The notes under the pieces were generated by a model that was not told the DNA's origin, searched no databases, and was given only the letters and a program-made list of their open reading frames with translations. A DNA stretch of 27,128 nucleotides from Trichosphaerium sp. ATCC 40318 (lineage: Eukaryota > Discosea > Flabellinia > Trichosidae): NCBI GenBank assembly GCA_038496445.1, contig JALMLS010000104.1, positions 1-27,128 on the forward strand. Direction: 5' to 3'. The position numbers and the translations under genes are program-made. Positions 1 through 9,387 of this stretch are shown here, piece after piece (position 1 is the stretch's first letter; each line of letters starts with the position of its first letter).

Positions 1-62
1 AAATGGTACATTAGCAATCAATTTAATAATTTGTGAGCTGTTTGGTTTAAACTTTGGTGTAG

Positions 63-3000
63 GCTTACCTCGTAGTTACCGGAACCGCCCTTATGGTGGG
101 TACCGTTTCGTATGGTACTTTAGCGCTTATTTTTTGTATTTTGATACTTACTGCTGTAATAGCGCATATACGCTTGAATCACGGTACCTTTAGGAAATTC
201 GTTACGTTAGTGCAAAACTTTCTTGTATTCGTCCCAAACACTCATAATCTCGTAGGGAGAAGGCGACAAAGCATGATATCAAAAGATTCAAGGTGCTATT
301 GGAGCGCCTCGAAGCGTATGAAAAAGTGGCTATGGAACACGCTAAAGAGCTTAATTATGATCACGACAAAGCTATGAGGCAGGAAGTCGCCAAAGACATG
401 AAGTGCGCACCTTGTTCAGCCCAAAAATGCTTGTTTAGCTAGAAACCTATTTTAACGCTCATTTTAGAGACAGCGAAGGCAGTAAAAAGAAGGCAAAAAA
501 GGCAAAAAGCAAAGACAGAAATGTTGACATAAAGGATCCCAAAAACGCTTCTAAGCAACCTATACCAGAAGATTTTTATGATGGATGTACGTGTAACCAT
601 TCAAATGGCTTTTAATTAGTAAACTGACAGAAACCCATTTTCTCTCATGTGTCACGCTGTAACTGGCTTTATTTGATCTCTAACCAATTATTTCTTTGTA
701 GCTTTTCAAGGTGACATGACTAAAGAGGAGGCAGCTCTTATTCTAGCTATGAATCCAGCGTATGTTTAGTTTTCTTTAATATTTTTTTTAACTCTCGCTT
801 ATTATTGCTTTTTCACTTTTTCACGTACTTATGACGCTTAGTGATTGGTCTGATAAGAAGAAAGTGACTACTGCTCATCGTAAACTCATGCTTTTGAATC
901 ACCCGGATAACGGAGGATCGAATTTTCTTGCTACAAAGATCAATGAAGCGAAAGATATTTTGATAGATGGTATCGAGCGTGGAGACACTGACGACCTCTC
1001 TGGTGCAAGTGATGAGCGTAAAGAAGAGATTAGAAAAGAAAAAGAGGAAGAAAAGGCAAGACAAGCTGCTGAAGAGAAAGGCGAAGATGAAGAAAAGGAA
1101 AAAGAAGACGAAGACGATGAAGTAGCAGGTACCTATTCTTCTTAGTTTTCATCGTTTATAGTACAATATACGTAAAGTTCTGACCTTTTTCGTTTTGTTA
1201 AGATGATCTTTCCGCTACTATGGGTATGGGTGATTTAGGAGGCTCTAGTGAGGCCTCGGAAACTAAAGATACAGATGAAGAAGTAATAAAAATTAAGCAA
1301 GAAGCAGATGCCCGTTTAAGAAAAATGAGTGAGCTTTCTATGGATTTCCCTGATAAAACAGAATTGAAGACGCTGAGCGTAGAGGAACTATTGGGTGAAG
1401 TCAAATCAGTAAAACGTCCAACAGTTTATGAATGGTATGAAGCTTCTAAGGGCGTAATGTATGATTACGGTGTAATGGGTACGTGCAATGATAGTTACTT
1501 TGAAAGGGCTGTTTTTTCAATCATTTTTTTTTCTTGTCTACGCGAGACAACGTGTAGTGCTTGGCTACGTGTTGACTGACTTTTTCATGTAGGCCTTGAA
1601 AGAGCCTCAAAATACTTTAAAGACCAACGTAGAGGTATAAAGAAAAGCTACAGGAGGATGCGAGGTGTTTCAACGCCTAGAGAAGCAATGCAGATCTTGC
1701 AACATTTTTTTGGCACCACGCTTGGCTTAGGATATTACTTTAGCTATGTTTTACTCCAGAGGAAGCGTATACCTACCCCAAGTCCATACAAGAAAGAAAG
1801 ACGAGCATTGTATATGTCGCAGTTGATGCGCTCAATTCGCAGGCTACGTCGTGCAGCAGTTGATAGGTACTGTGTGAGAGTCTTATATAACGATAAAATC
1901 GTACAGCTGGATCCTATCCGGGGATTTATCTTCAACCTCTACAAAGAGGCACAAGAGGACAACGATAGGTATAGTGACCCGTATATTGAAGCCAGAGATG
2001 CTTATAACAGAGAACTGTTCAAACAAGTTTGTATATTAAAAGAACGCGGTATTGACGTACAAGGCATCATAGACGCAGCGTTGACAGAGGAGAAGCTTGA
2101 AAAGCAGTATAGAGATAGTATTGCTAAAATGAACGCAAGAGTGGAAAGAACACGAGATGCTATAGCCAAAGCGCATGTAGCGCAAAACAATACCGAATCA
2201 ATTCCCACACAAACACCCGAATCCCCACCCATGCCGGCTTATCAAGAAACTCCACTACCAAAGTATGAGGCTGAGATATCGAGGGTGAGGATGGAAATGG
2301 AACAAGAAAAGCGAAAGATTGATGCGATGTTTAAAAACATTGAAGATGATGCTCAGATTGAGTATACTGCTAGACTTGCTTTTGAAGATAAGAGAGATGC
2401 TCTTCTTGTTGAGGAAGAGAAGAAGAAGCAGGAAGAAATCATCAAAGCAGAGAAGCAAAGAGAAAAGGACATGAAAGACCCTGTTAAGAGGAAGAAGATT
2501 GAAAAAGAAGAAGCTGAAGCAATTAGAGAAGATAATGAATTAAGAGCAAGGTGGGGGTTACCTAAGAATGAGAAGATCCTCAGTGAGAAGGAGAAGGCTA
2601 TTGTGGAAGCTGAGAAGGCTAAAGAAGCAGCTGAGAATGAAGGTGAAGAAGAAGGAGAAGAAGAATTATCAAAAGCTGATGGTGAGCGTGCTGATAAGAA
2701 AAAGAAGGAAGCAGAAGCTGCTGCTAAAGAGGCTGAGAAAAAAGCTGCCAAGGAGAAAGAAGAGGAAGAAGAGAGGTTAAAGAAGGTTGAAGAAGAAAAT
2801 AAGAAGAGAATTGAAGCTACAAGAAAGAAGCTCAAGTCTTTGGATAAGCAGTATACCATGCAAGCAAAAAAGAAGGTTCATTTTGATCGTATAAAGTTTG
2901 AGAAAGAAATGCAAGCTGAGATGAATGATAAGCAAGCAGAGACATTAGAAATTCAGATACGTGAATCATTACGTGCTGTTGAACCTCTTCCTATTCCAAA

Positions 3001-3274
3001 ACCAACAAGTGGTGCTTTTGAGAGGTTCTCAGAAGTTCCTGATGATTTCGTCTTGAAAGACAGCGTACTTGGTGAGTATGTTCCTCCTCATAGAACTGTT
3101 CGTGGGTTCTTAAAGAGAGCTCTTGTTCCTCCTCCTACTTTATCTCAAGCTGAAGAAAAACTCTTCTCTTGGTCTAAGGCTTTGAAGGAGCTTGAAGAAA
3201 TTGAACAAAATAAATCGGGAGATAACACTGATACTAAGAAAAACCAAGAAGAGAAGAAGGAAAATGAGGCATAA
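63..3274 (+). CDS. Pam18/TIM14-like J-domain protein with a long charged C-terminal extension (5' end unresolved)
   Basis: Seen: exons joined in phase are x-402, 468-586, 702-759, 842-1128, 1203-1478 and 1593-3274. The core reads FYDGSFQGDMTKEEAALIL, then HRKLMLLNHPDNGGS and ATKINEAKDIL. Known: this is the signature of Pam18/TIM14, the inner-membrane J-protein that stimulates mitochondrial Hsp70 in the import motor; its HPD motif is intact. An upstream hydrophobic stretch (about 93-170) could be the membrane anchor, followed by a Lys-rich linker. Odd: Pam18 is normally 110-170 residues, but this frame continues about 750 residues past the J-domain. First comes an acidic Glu/Lys stretch, then a basic segment (about 1600-1900) with a hydrophobic run FFGTTLGLGYYFSYVLL, then a long Glu/Lys/Ala coiled coil (2260-2880) and a Pro-containing tail. 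The first exons are uncertain: 6-62 looks like an intron ending gtgtag, and the exon around 256-402 fits best in another frame than 93-183. Two fused or mis-joined genes remain possible. Confidence 0.75.
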
Positions 3275-3657
3275 AATTTTTTTTGCGTCATCCATCTTTT
3301 TTTTTCCTTTCTGGTTTTCTTTGTAATTGCTTGTGTATACACCCCTTTTTGACCAGTATTTAATTGTTGTTATATTGTTTATGGTTATTATGATTGTTAC
3401 AGGCAGTTTTGAAAGGATTTTAGAGAGGTGTTGGTGAGGTTTTGTTCAAAGAAAGTAACTGAGACTTTTGGTTGTTTTTTGAGAGTTTGGGTTTTATTCT
3501 CTGTTTTTTTTTTGTTTTCTAGTGAACACACGCAACAACGTTATCATTAAAAAAAAGGCACGTGTATTATGTGGAAAATAAAGGTGAACACATAAAGGAA
3601 ATATGGGTACACCCAAAAGAGCCCAAAAGGAAATATTGGGCGTTGCTGTTCTTTTTT
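3275..3657. other. Convergent 3' intergenic region
   Basis: T-rich spacer between two genes that converge. It carries one CACGTG (3559-3564) and an AATAAA (3586-3591) that could serve the plus-strand gene. I see no coding exon or RNA here. Confidence 0.5.
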
Positions 3658-5638
3658 TTAATCTTTGTCTTCAATCTCATCGTAATCAGTACGCTTTCCA
3701 ACTCTGGTTGTCATGAGCACGACAATACCCATAAGTACGAAACAAGTAAGTCCACCGATGATGATACCAATAACGAGACCAATTGGTGCCTTTTTCCTTG
3801 GAATAATCACCTCTAAAGAAAAAACAAATTAGTCTTGTAATTTCTTCGTAAGATAGAAAACCAAAAAAAAACTCCCAAAGTCGGGTGACGCCAAAAAAAT
3901 TCACTTTTTGTCCGTACCAGGTGCCCAATGATAAACTGTTCTGTTTGCTATTGGTTGTACAGGTCTGAAGTTACCATTCATTACAGGTACAGTAGCCAGA
4001 GCGTTGAGTTGTTGTTGAGTGATACCAACAATGTCTTGCATTATAAACCATTGTACTTTTTCATCACATTGTGGAGTGGTTAGAGATCCAAAATAATGGA
4101 AGTAGCCTTTGCTGCTAACGTGTTTCATGACGTCGCCCATCTAAAGTAGAATCGTTAAAAAATGCCAATTAACTACGCTTCGAATTAACAAAAAAAAACC
4201 AAAAAGCACGTGATTTGTAATGTAAATTTTGTTGACCTAATTTTGTATCACGTGATTTTTGTAAATGGTAAATAAACACAAGAGCCCGTCTTAGGTCAAA
4301 TTTATATGAGTTCTGCGCCTGAGGCATTCAACTAGTTCATTTCTCTAACGTATGAAAATCACGTGATTTTTTTGAAACTGATTTTTTTTTTTTTGCGAAC
4401 AAAAGCGGAAATTTTTTTGTTTTGAAAATGTACGTTAAACTCGATAGGCAATGACACGCTAGTGTTGACTTCTTTTAGAAGTGGTGTTTCGTCATCGATC
4501 TAAGGAGAAAATGAGGTTGTTTCGGCTTCTAAAAAAGAAGGTTTTAAAAATTTACCCTTTGGATGAACGGATCAGGTGTTGCGCCGTCTGTAACATTGTA
4601 CATTACAGCCACTACAGCGTATTCAATACCAGAGATATTCTTTTGGTGTACCTAAAGAACAAAAGTTAAGCGACTGGTAAAGGGTCCTACTGAGTCTAAT
4701 AAAACTGTCTGCAGGCTATGTAGTAATTTGTGCGCTCCAAAAGACGTATGAACGGTATGTTTACGTACAAAATGTACTTCCAAGGCAACTTGTTTTCCGT
4801 CAACAGTATGTTCGCTCTTTGAGTGTAAATGAATCTGTACGAGTTCGTATGCCTCAGTGAGTGGTCCACCTGTTACTTCCATAACACCAGATTGAGATAC
4901 ATTCACTACAAACAAAAAAAAAATTAGAAAAAAACCGAAAGGTAACCGACTAAAATCTTTGCTTACCAAACAATGTATGACCGTTGTTTTGGATTGTATG
5001 TCCAGTATTAACTCGGTAGTTAGCGGTCTAAAACACTGGATTAGAGCTCAACCACGGAATCTTAAAGGGAGACAAGTAGGAGTTAAAGTGGGTTCGTACA
5101 AGCGGTTTTAGAGGCGGCTCCATTGCTGTCGAAACGTTTAATTTTAAAATGTTAATAGGTGATTGGCTCGTTCCTCCACACTGGGAATCTAAGGGAGATT
5201 GTAAGCGTTTATTGATAGTGGGAAGTAAATAGTCAATTTTAGGGGACGGTTCGCTAGAACTCACTCGAAACAGCTTTTGTAATACATTGAGAAGTTGAAA
5301 GGCACAAAAGAAGAAAAATATCAAAAAAAAAAATGTTGAAATCCGAAAAAAAAGTTTTGGTCTATTTCATCAACACGTGACTAGTTATAAATTCAAAACA
5401 AAGAAATGGTATTAACAGGTTAAAAAAAACTGTGTTGGCACAGAACCGCCTTTTTTTGTTGGCAGAAATGGCCGTTAGCCTTTTAATGGGTCTCAACAAG
5501 TGTATTCGTACCAGGACATATGTCTGCCCAGTTTTGTGGTGAAGTAGGTCCTGTGGTGTCGTATGACCAGTCTTCGCATGTTTGAGACAAAGCTACTGTA
5601 GCGATAGCAAGGGTGATGAACAAGTGAAGAGCACTCAT
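3658..5638 (-). CDS. Alpha-carbonic anhydrase, secreted/membrane-anchored, eight exons
   Basis: Exons (5'->3' on minus): 5638-5512, 5188-5100, 5027-4967, 4905-4769, 4651-4556, 4499-4434, 4140-3918, 3812-3658. They total 954 nt, 317 residues, all phases matching. Order: signal peptide (MSALHLFITLAIATVALS), WSYDTTGP, CGGTSQSPINI, NTGHTIQNNGHTLF, QIHLH with EVHF, SLTTP, FRPVQP, then a C-terminal membrane segment (about residues 275-297) and a short acidic tail. Known: the family hydrates CO2 at a Zn held by three His, visible as IHLH and EVHF. The proton-shuttle His (NNGH) and the Thr of SLTTP are also present, so the enzyme looks active. Inference: the topology is that of vertebrate CA IX/XII/XIV, with the catalytic domain outside the cell or in a lumen. 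Introns 1 (323 nt) and 7 (293 nt) are unusually long for this locus. The gene diverges from the RCC1-like gene at 6329. Confidence 0.93.
4207..4365. promoter_or_regulatory. Three CACGTG palindromes inside a carbonic anhydrase intron
   Basis: CACGTG lies at 4207-4212, 4249-4254 and 4360-4365, all in the long seventh intron (4141-4433). The last is embedded in a 16-bp perfect palindrome, AAAATCACGTGATTTT. Such sites bind bHLH-type factors in other eukaryotes; an intronic enhancer or alternative promoter is inferred, not shown. Confidence 0.4.
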
Positions 5639-6328
5639 TGGGCAGTCAGAGTTGTTTCGGCAATAGAAAACTAAACTTATTGTTTAGGACTTGTTTCCTT
5701 AAGGCATTGTGTACGCTTTTCTTTCCACCGCTTTTTACGTGTCTTTATGCCGATGAATGAGTGCTAATACACTCTGTTATTATAGTTGTGTTGGAAGGTT
5801 TCTGTGTCACGTTGAGTATCACGTGAACGATTATGCTGAAACTCAAAAAAAAAAAGTGTCAAAACGCGAAAAGGCAAATTACTAACAACGGAACCACGTG
5901 TTTTATGTATTCTCAGCGCATTTTTCACTATAATTATATTGTCCTTTTGGCCCTTTATGCTTCTGAAAAGCAATTAAACCAGAAAAGCGTAAAAATCACA
6001 TACATAGAGCAACACATGAGTACAAAGCGCTTCACGTATATTTTACGAAGCTATTTGAGAAAGTGGAACACTTCCCTTTAAAATCCATCCTATTGTTACC
6101 AGGCTGCCTTGATTCCCTCGCCAAACCCTGTTTAGTTTATCAAGGCCTACCGCGCAGATAGACAACAGCCAAGTAGCATATTGTATTCGTTGTCGGCAAA
6201 AAAAAGTGTCAAACACAAAGAATACTAATTTTCTAGCTTTCTGGTAGAATTTTTAATTGTAACTTGAGGCTTTTGTTGGTCCTCGTCTGGTAAAGTCTAC
6301 GACAAAAACGACTTTAAACACGTGATCT
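5639..6328. promoter_or_regulatory. Divergent promoter region between carbonic anhydrase and RCC1-like gene A
   Basis: AT-rich 690-bp gap between two divergently transcribed genes. It has CACGTG at 5820-5825, 5895-5900 and 6319-6324, the last ending 4 bases before the RCC1-like ATG. Small open frames in it have no splice support or recognisable motif. I see nothing else. Confidence 0.5.
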
Positions 6329-8114
6329 ATGGCAGAACCTCGCACTTCGTCAGTTAATTTACAATATGTTAACCGTTTGGCCACTGGTTGGAGACATTCA
6401 ATGGTAATCGCAGACGATGGCTTTGTTTACACGTGGGGGCGAAACAATGAGCGTGAATTGGGTAATACAGACGAAAATGAGAGTTCTATTGCAAGACCAA
6501 TAAAATCATTCATAAATATCGTCTGTATTGCTGCTGGATGCTTTCATAGCCTTGCAGTTGATTCAAACGGTATTGTGTATGCATGGGGATATAATTCAGG
6601 TGGCGTATTGGGTCTGGGTCACTTTGCGTCACCTGTTTCGTCACCAACACGTGTTCCAAATCTCAACAATATAACGAAAGTCTCTGCCGATTGTGTGAGT
6701 ATGGCGTTATCACAAACAGGTCATGTCTACTCTTGGGGATACAATGAATATCAGGGATTGGGTCATTCATTCGACAAGTTGAAAGTTTTATCACCAGCGG
6801 TTATTCCAAATCTTCAAAATGTTCAAAAAATTCAAACTAACTCGCATGTAAGTGGAGCAATGACGTCAACAGGTCATGTCTTTCTTTGGGGAACAACAGA
6901 TAATGAAGCAATAGATAAATTGTTATTCTTGAAACCAAAGACAATTTCACGTGTTCCAAGTATTGATGATGCCACTGATATTGTCATTGGTGATAGTCAT
7001 GTACTTGTTCTCCTCAAGTCAGGACAAGTATTTTCTTTTGGACTTAACTGGCGTGGGTGTCTTGGGTTGGGTATTGATCGCGAGTATGGTCAGGGTATCA
7101 TCAAAGGACTCAATAACATCATATCTGTACATGCTGGTGTGTGGACATCATTTGTGATTGATGATGAAGGTTGTTTGGTTGGGGTAAAGGGAAATGGATT
7201 GATTCGTTCTCATCAAACAAACCATTAAAATTATCTGGAAAATATCTTGAGTTTGCCAATAAACGACATCATTACTTGGCAATATCTCATGACTTCAAGT
7301 TGGTTACAGGCGGTAGTAACAATTATAGTGAATCTTCACCACAAGCATTGACTTTTAACAACTACAAAAAGGTACTTCAGAATTTGATAATAGATTGTTG
7401 TTTAACTGTTTGTTTAGGTAATCCAAACCTCAGTTGACACTTTAGAAAAGATACGTAAAGAGCTGAAACAAGACCCAAAACACTATTACACATCAATTGG
7501 TGGTGGTCGAGAATACACCAAGTTTGGAGATGCTCCAGAGCACATTGATATGATCAAAGATGCCCTTGGAGCCGTTGAAATACAACAGAATGAAGAATAC
7601 ATCAATGTACGTCAACAACAAAACAAAAGAAAAGAGGTAAATACATGTATTCCTAATCATTCTCATAGCCTCACAATGATCCAAGTGACATCGTTCTACC
7701 ATCTCCTAATGAAAGTACAATAACTCCATTGTGTGATGTGAACATAGTATTACCTGACGAGTCATGGATTGACAAACCCAATGTGTCGGTTGTTAATACC
7801 AAGGTACGTATACAGTTTCGTTTGTATGTATCACAAACTTTTTTATTTAGCCAACATTTAATCATCCACGTGATATCAAATCAATCGCTGCTTCAACTAC
7901 TCCAACTCCAATACTCCAAAACGTTGAAGTCGATTGGGTGCGAGTATTAATGAAGTTGGGTATTCCAAGTAAGCGAGCCCAAGAGCTTGGATCATTGATG
8001 AATGATGCAGGCGCAACAATTGAAGAAATTGATAAAGATATATTGAAAGAACTTGGATTCAGCTTGATGGAACGTATCAAGGTCATAAAAGCAAAGAGAA
8101 ATAACCTTCTTTAG
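6329..8114 (+). pseudogene. RCC1-repeat/SAM-like gene, copy A, frameshifted by a 4-bp deletion
   Basis: Exons 6329-7371, 7418-7636, 7669-7803, 7851-8114. The first exon encodes RCC1-type beta-propeller blades (YTWG, YAWG, YSWG, FLWG, FSFG motifs with GLGH turns). RCC1 domains act as chromatin-binding, GEF or scaffolding propellers; the actual partner here is unknown. The last exon encodes a SAM-like helical domain (LMKLGIPSKRAQELG, ERIKVIKAKR). Break: near 7174-7180 copy A reads TTGTTTGGTTGGGG where copy B has one additional GTTT unit. In copy A the frame shifts and stops at 7228, losing the last blade, the linker and the SAM-like domain, although those downstream exons stay open in the other frame. 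A truncated 299-residue protein could still be made. The break looks recent because the rest is preserved. The second intron is only 32 nt. Confidence 0.85.
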
Positions 8115-8180
8115 TAATACTGTTTGCAATGTTAGAATAGAAATAGTATAGTTCTTATTTTACCAAGCCTATTGAATGTA
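8066..8180 (+). repeat. Direct repeat unit 1 (RCC1-like copy A 3' end and 3' flank)
   Basis: 115 bp covering the last SAM-like codons, stop codon and 3' flank of copy A. It recurs in the same orientation at 8994-9108 with one substitution that I can see (g8074 versus a9002). Confidence 0.9.
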
Positions 8181-8305
8181 ATAACCTACAGTTGATACGT
8201 CTCAGGATTTTCTTTTTAATGCGCTGTTCTAAATGGTGCCCTGTTGTTTAAGTATGAGGTTGACTGTTGACAGGTGTTCATACTAGTATTCTATCTTGTT
8301 GAAAT

Positions 8306-8398
8306 GTAATAACAGATAAAGTCATCCACGCATTAAAAGGTGTTCACATGATTGACATTTATGGTTGTGACTTAATAACAGATGAGGTGTCAAGGTAG
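8306..8398 (+). pseudogene. Remnant of an F-box/LRR-type leucine-rich repeat
   Basis: An open stretch translating to ALKGVHMIDIYGCDLITDE then a stop. It matches the repeat of the F-box/LRR gene at 12113-13685 (LKGVHTIDL..C..IT), on the opposite strand. Only about one and a third repeats survive, with no start or F-box, so it is a decayed fragment of a relative of that gene. Confidence 0.7.
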
Positions 8399-8481
8399 AA
8401 AACCAATTTTTTTATTTAGTCAGTTTATTGACGACGGTACATTCCACATGCCTAGGCATGTAGCACAGCAAATACTAAGGG

Positions 8482-8763
8482 CTATGATCTCTTCGCCATT
8501 AGACGATTGATGCAAGCAACCGCTGTGGAGTGGTAGGGCCTTACGCTGGTTGTTTTAGAAAGAGTTGATGACCCGTCCTGTGGGTTTGATGAGGGGTTGC
8601 CAGTACCCGTCTGGCTTGACAGCGGCCGAAATAACATTGTCATGTCCTCCATGTCCTAATTGTTTAGTTAACAAGAATGTTTAAACCTACAATAGCGATA
8701 GGCAACCTTGCGAAGTAATTTCGTGGTATTGACAGCTTTTGGAATCTGCTTTTGTTTTCGCAT
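8482..8763 (-). CDS. Possible small two-exon gene, unknown function
   Basis: Candidate only. An ATG at 8763 lies 11 bases downstream of CACGTG (8775-8780), the same arrangement as at the RCC1-like start. Exon 1 (8763-8707) encodes a basic peptide beginning MRKQKQIPKAVNTTKLLRK. After a possible intron (8706-8656, weak donor GTTGCC, acceptor AATTAG) exon 2 (8655-8482) is open for 57 codons and Ser/Thr-rich, ending NRLMAKRS. This patch is visibly more GC-rich than its surroundings. A second frame of exon 2 is also open for 32 codons (HGGHDNVISAAVKPDG), so the reading frame is not settled. I recognise no family. Confidence 0.3.
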
Positions 8764-8993
8764 TTGGTATTTTTCACGTGACCAACAAGTAAATAAGTAA
8801 CGCATGAGTTTCACATGATGTTAATTGCGTATAAGAATCTTGTTCGCGAGTATTGGATGGATAGAGTAACTTTGTTAAAAAATGATAACAATATTGACAA
8901 AAACAATTAGGGCTTGAGCTACATGATAAAGCGAGAACTGCGCTATTTTATAGTTTATTAGACGTGCTTCAACTCTATGCAGATGAATTGAAT

Positions 8994-9108
8994 GATGGAA
9001 CATATCAAGGTCATAAAAGCAAAGAGAAATAACCTTCTTTAGTAATACTGTTTGCAATGTTAGAATAGAAATAGTATAGTTCTTATTTTACCAAGCCTAT
9101 TGAATGTA
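8994..9108 (+). repeat. Direct repeat unit 2, detached RCC1-like 3' end
   Basis: Second copy of the 115-bp block at 8066-8180, with the same stop codon and 3' flank but no RCC1 coding exon before it. It marks a partial duplication of the copy A tail. The sequence from 9109 to 9387 holds no feature I can support. Confidence 0.9.
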
Positions 9109-9387
9109 TTTACCCTATAGCTGTTGATACCTTTAGTGTAGTTCTTATTGTAAGGTTAGTGTACCTAGCTTATTGGATGTTCAATAATACCAGATGTTAG
9201 AGAATGGCGTTTAGCCGTTTTAAGTTTTTGTAGGTGGTAAACCGAGACCAAAATTTGACCCCCTTAACATGCTAAGGATTATTCTTCAAAGCTAGTTGGT
9301 ATGTTTTTAACACAATAACACTTTAGCACAACCGAAGTAAACCAACAATAATGTTACTAAGCTAAGCTATTTTACTCAAAAACATTT

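Noticed and set aside
813-1064. Open frame opposite the J-domain exon on the minus strand
   Set aside because: It mirrors Glu/Lys-rich coding sequence; such codons give long Phe/Ser/Leu frames on the other strand. The same applies to 2353-2859 minus.
831-1145. The J-domain exon as a stand-alone 104-residue gene
   Set aside because: Its ATG lies inside an intron acceptor region and the conserved MTKEEAALIL helix is in the preceding exon; phase-matched joins support a longer protein.
6951-7157. 68-residue frame nearly identical to 10380-10586 minus
   Set aside because: Both are alternate-frame shadows of the same RCC1 coding exon and are alike only because the two genes are duplicates.
8510-8660. 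Box C/D snoRNA (TGATGA-like words)
   Set aside because: I could not find properly spaced C, D, C' and D' boxes with a terminal stem.
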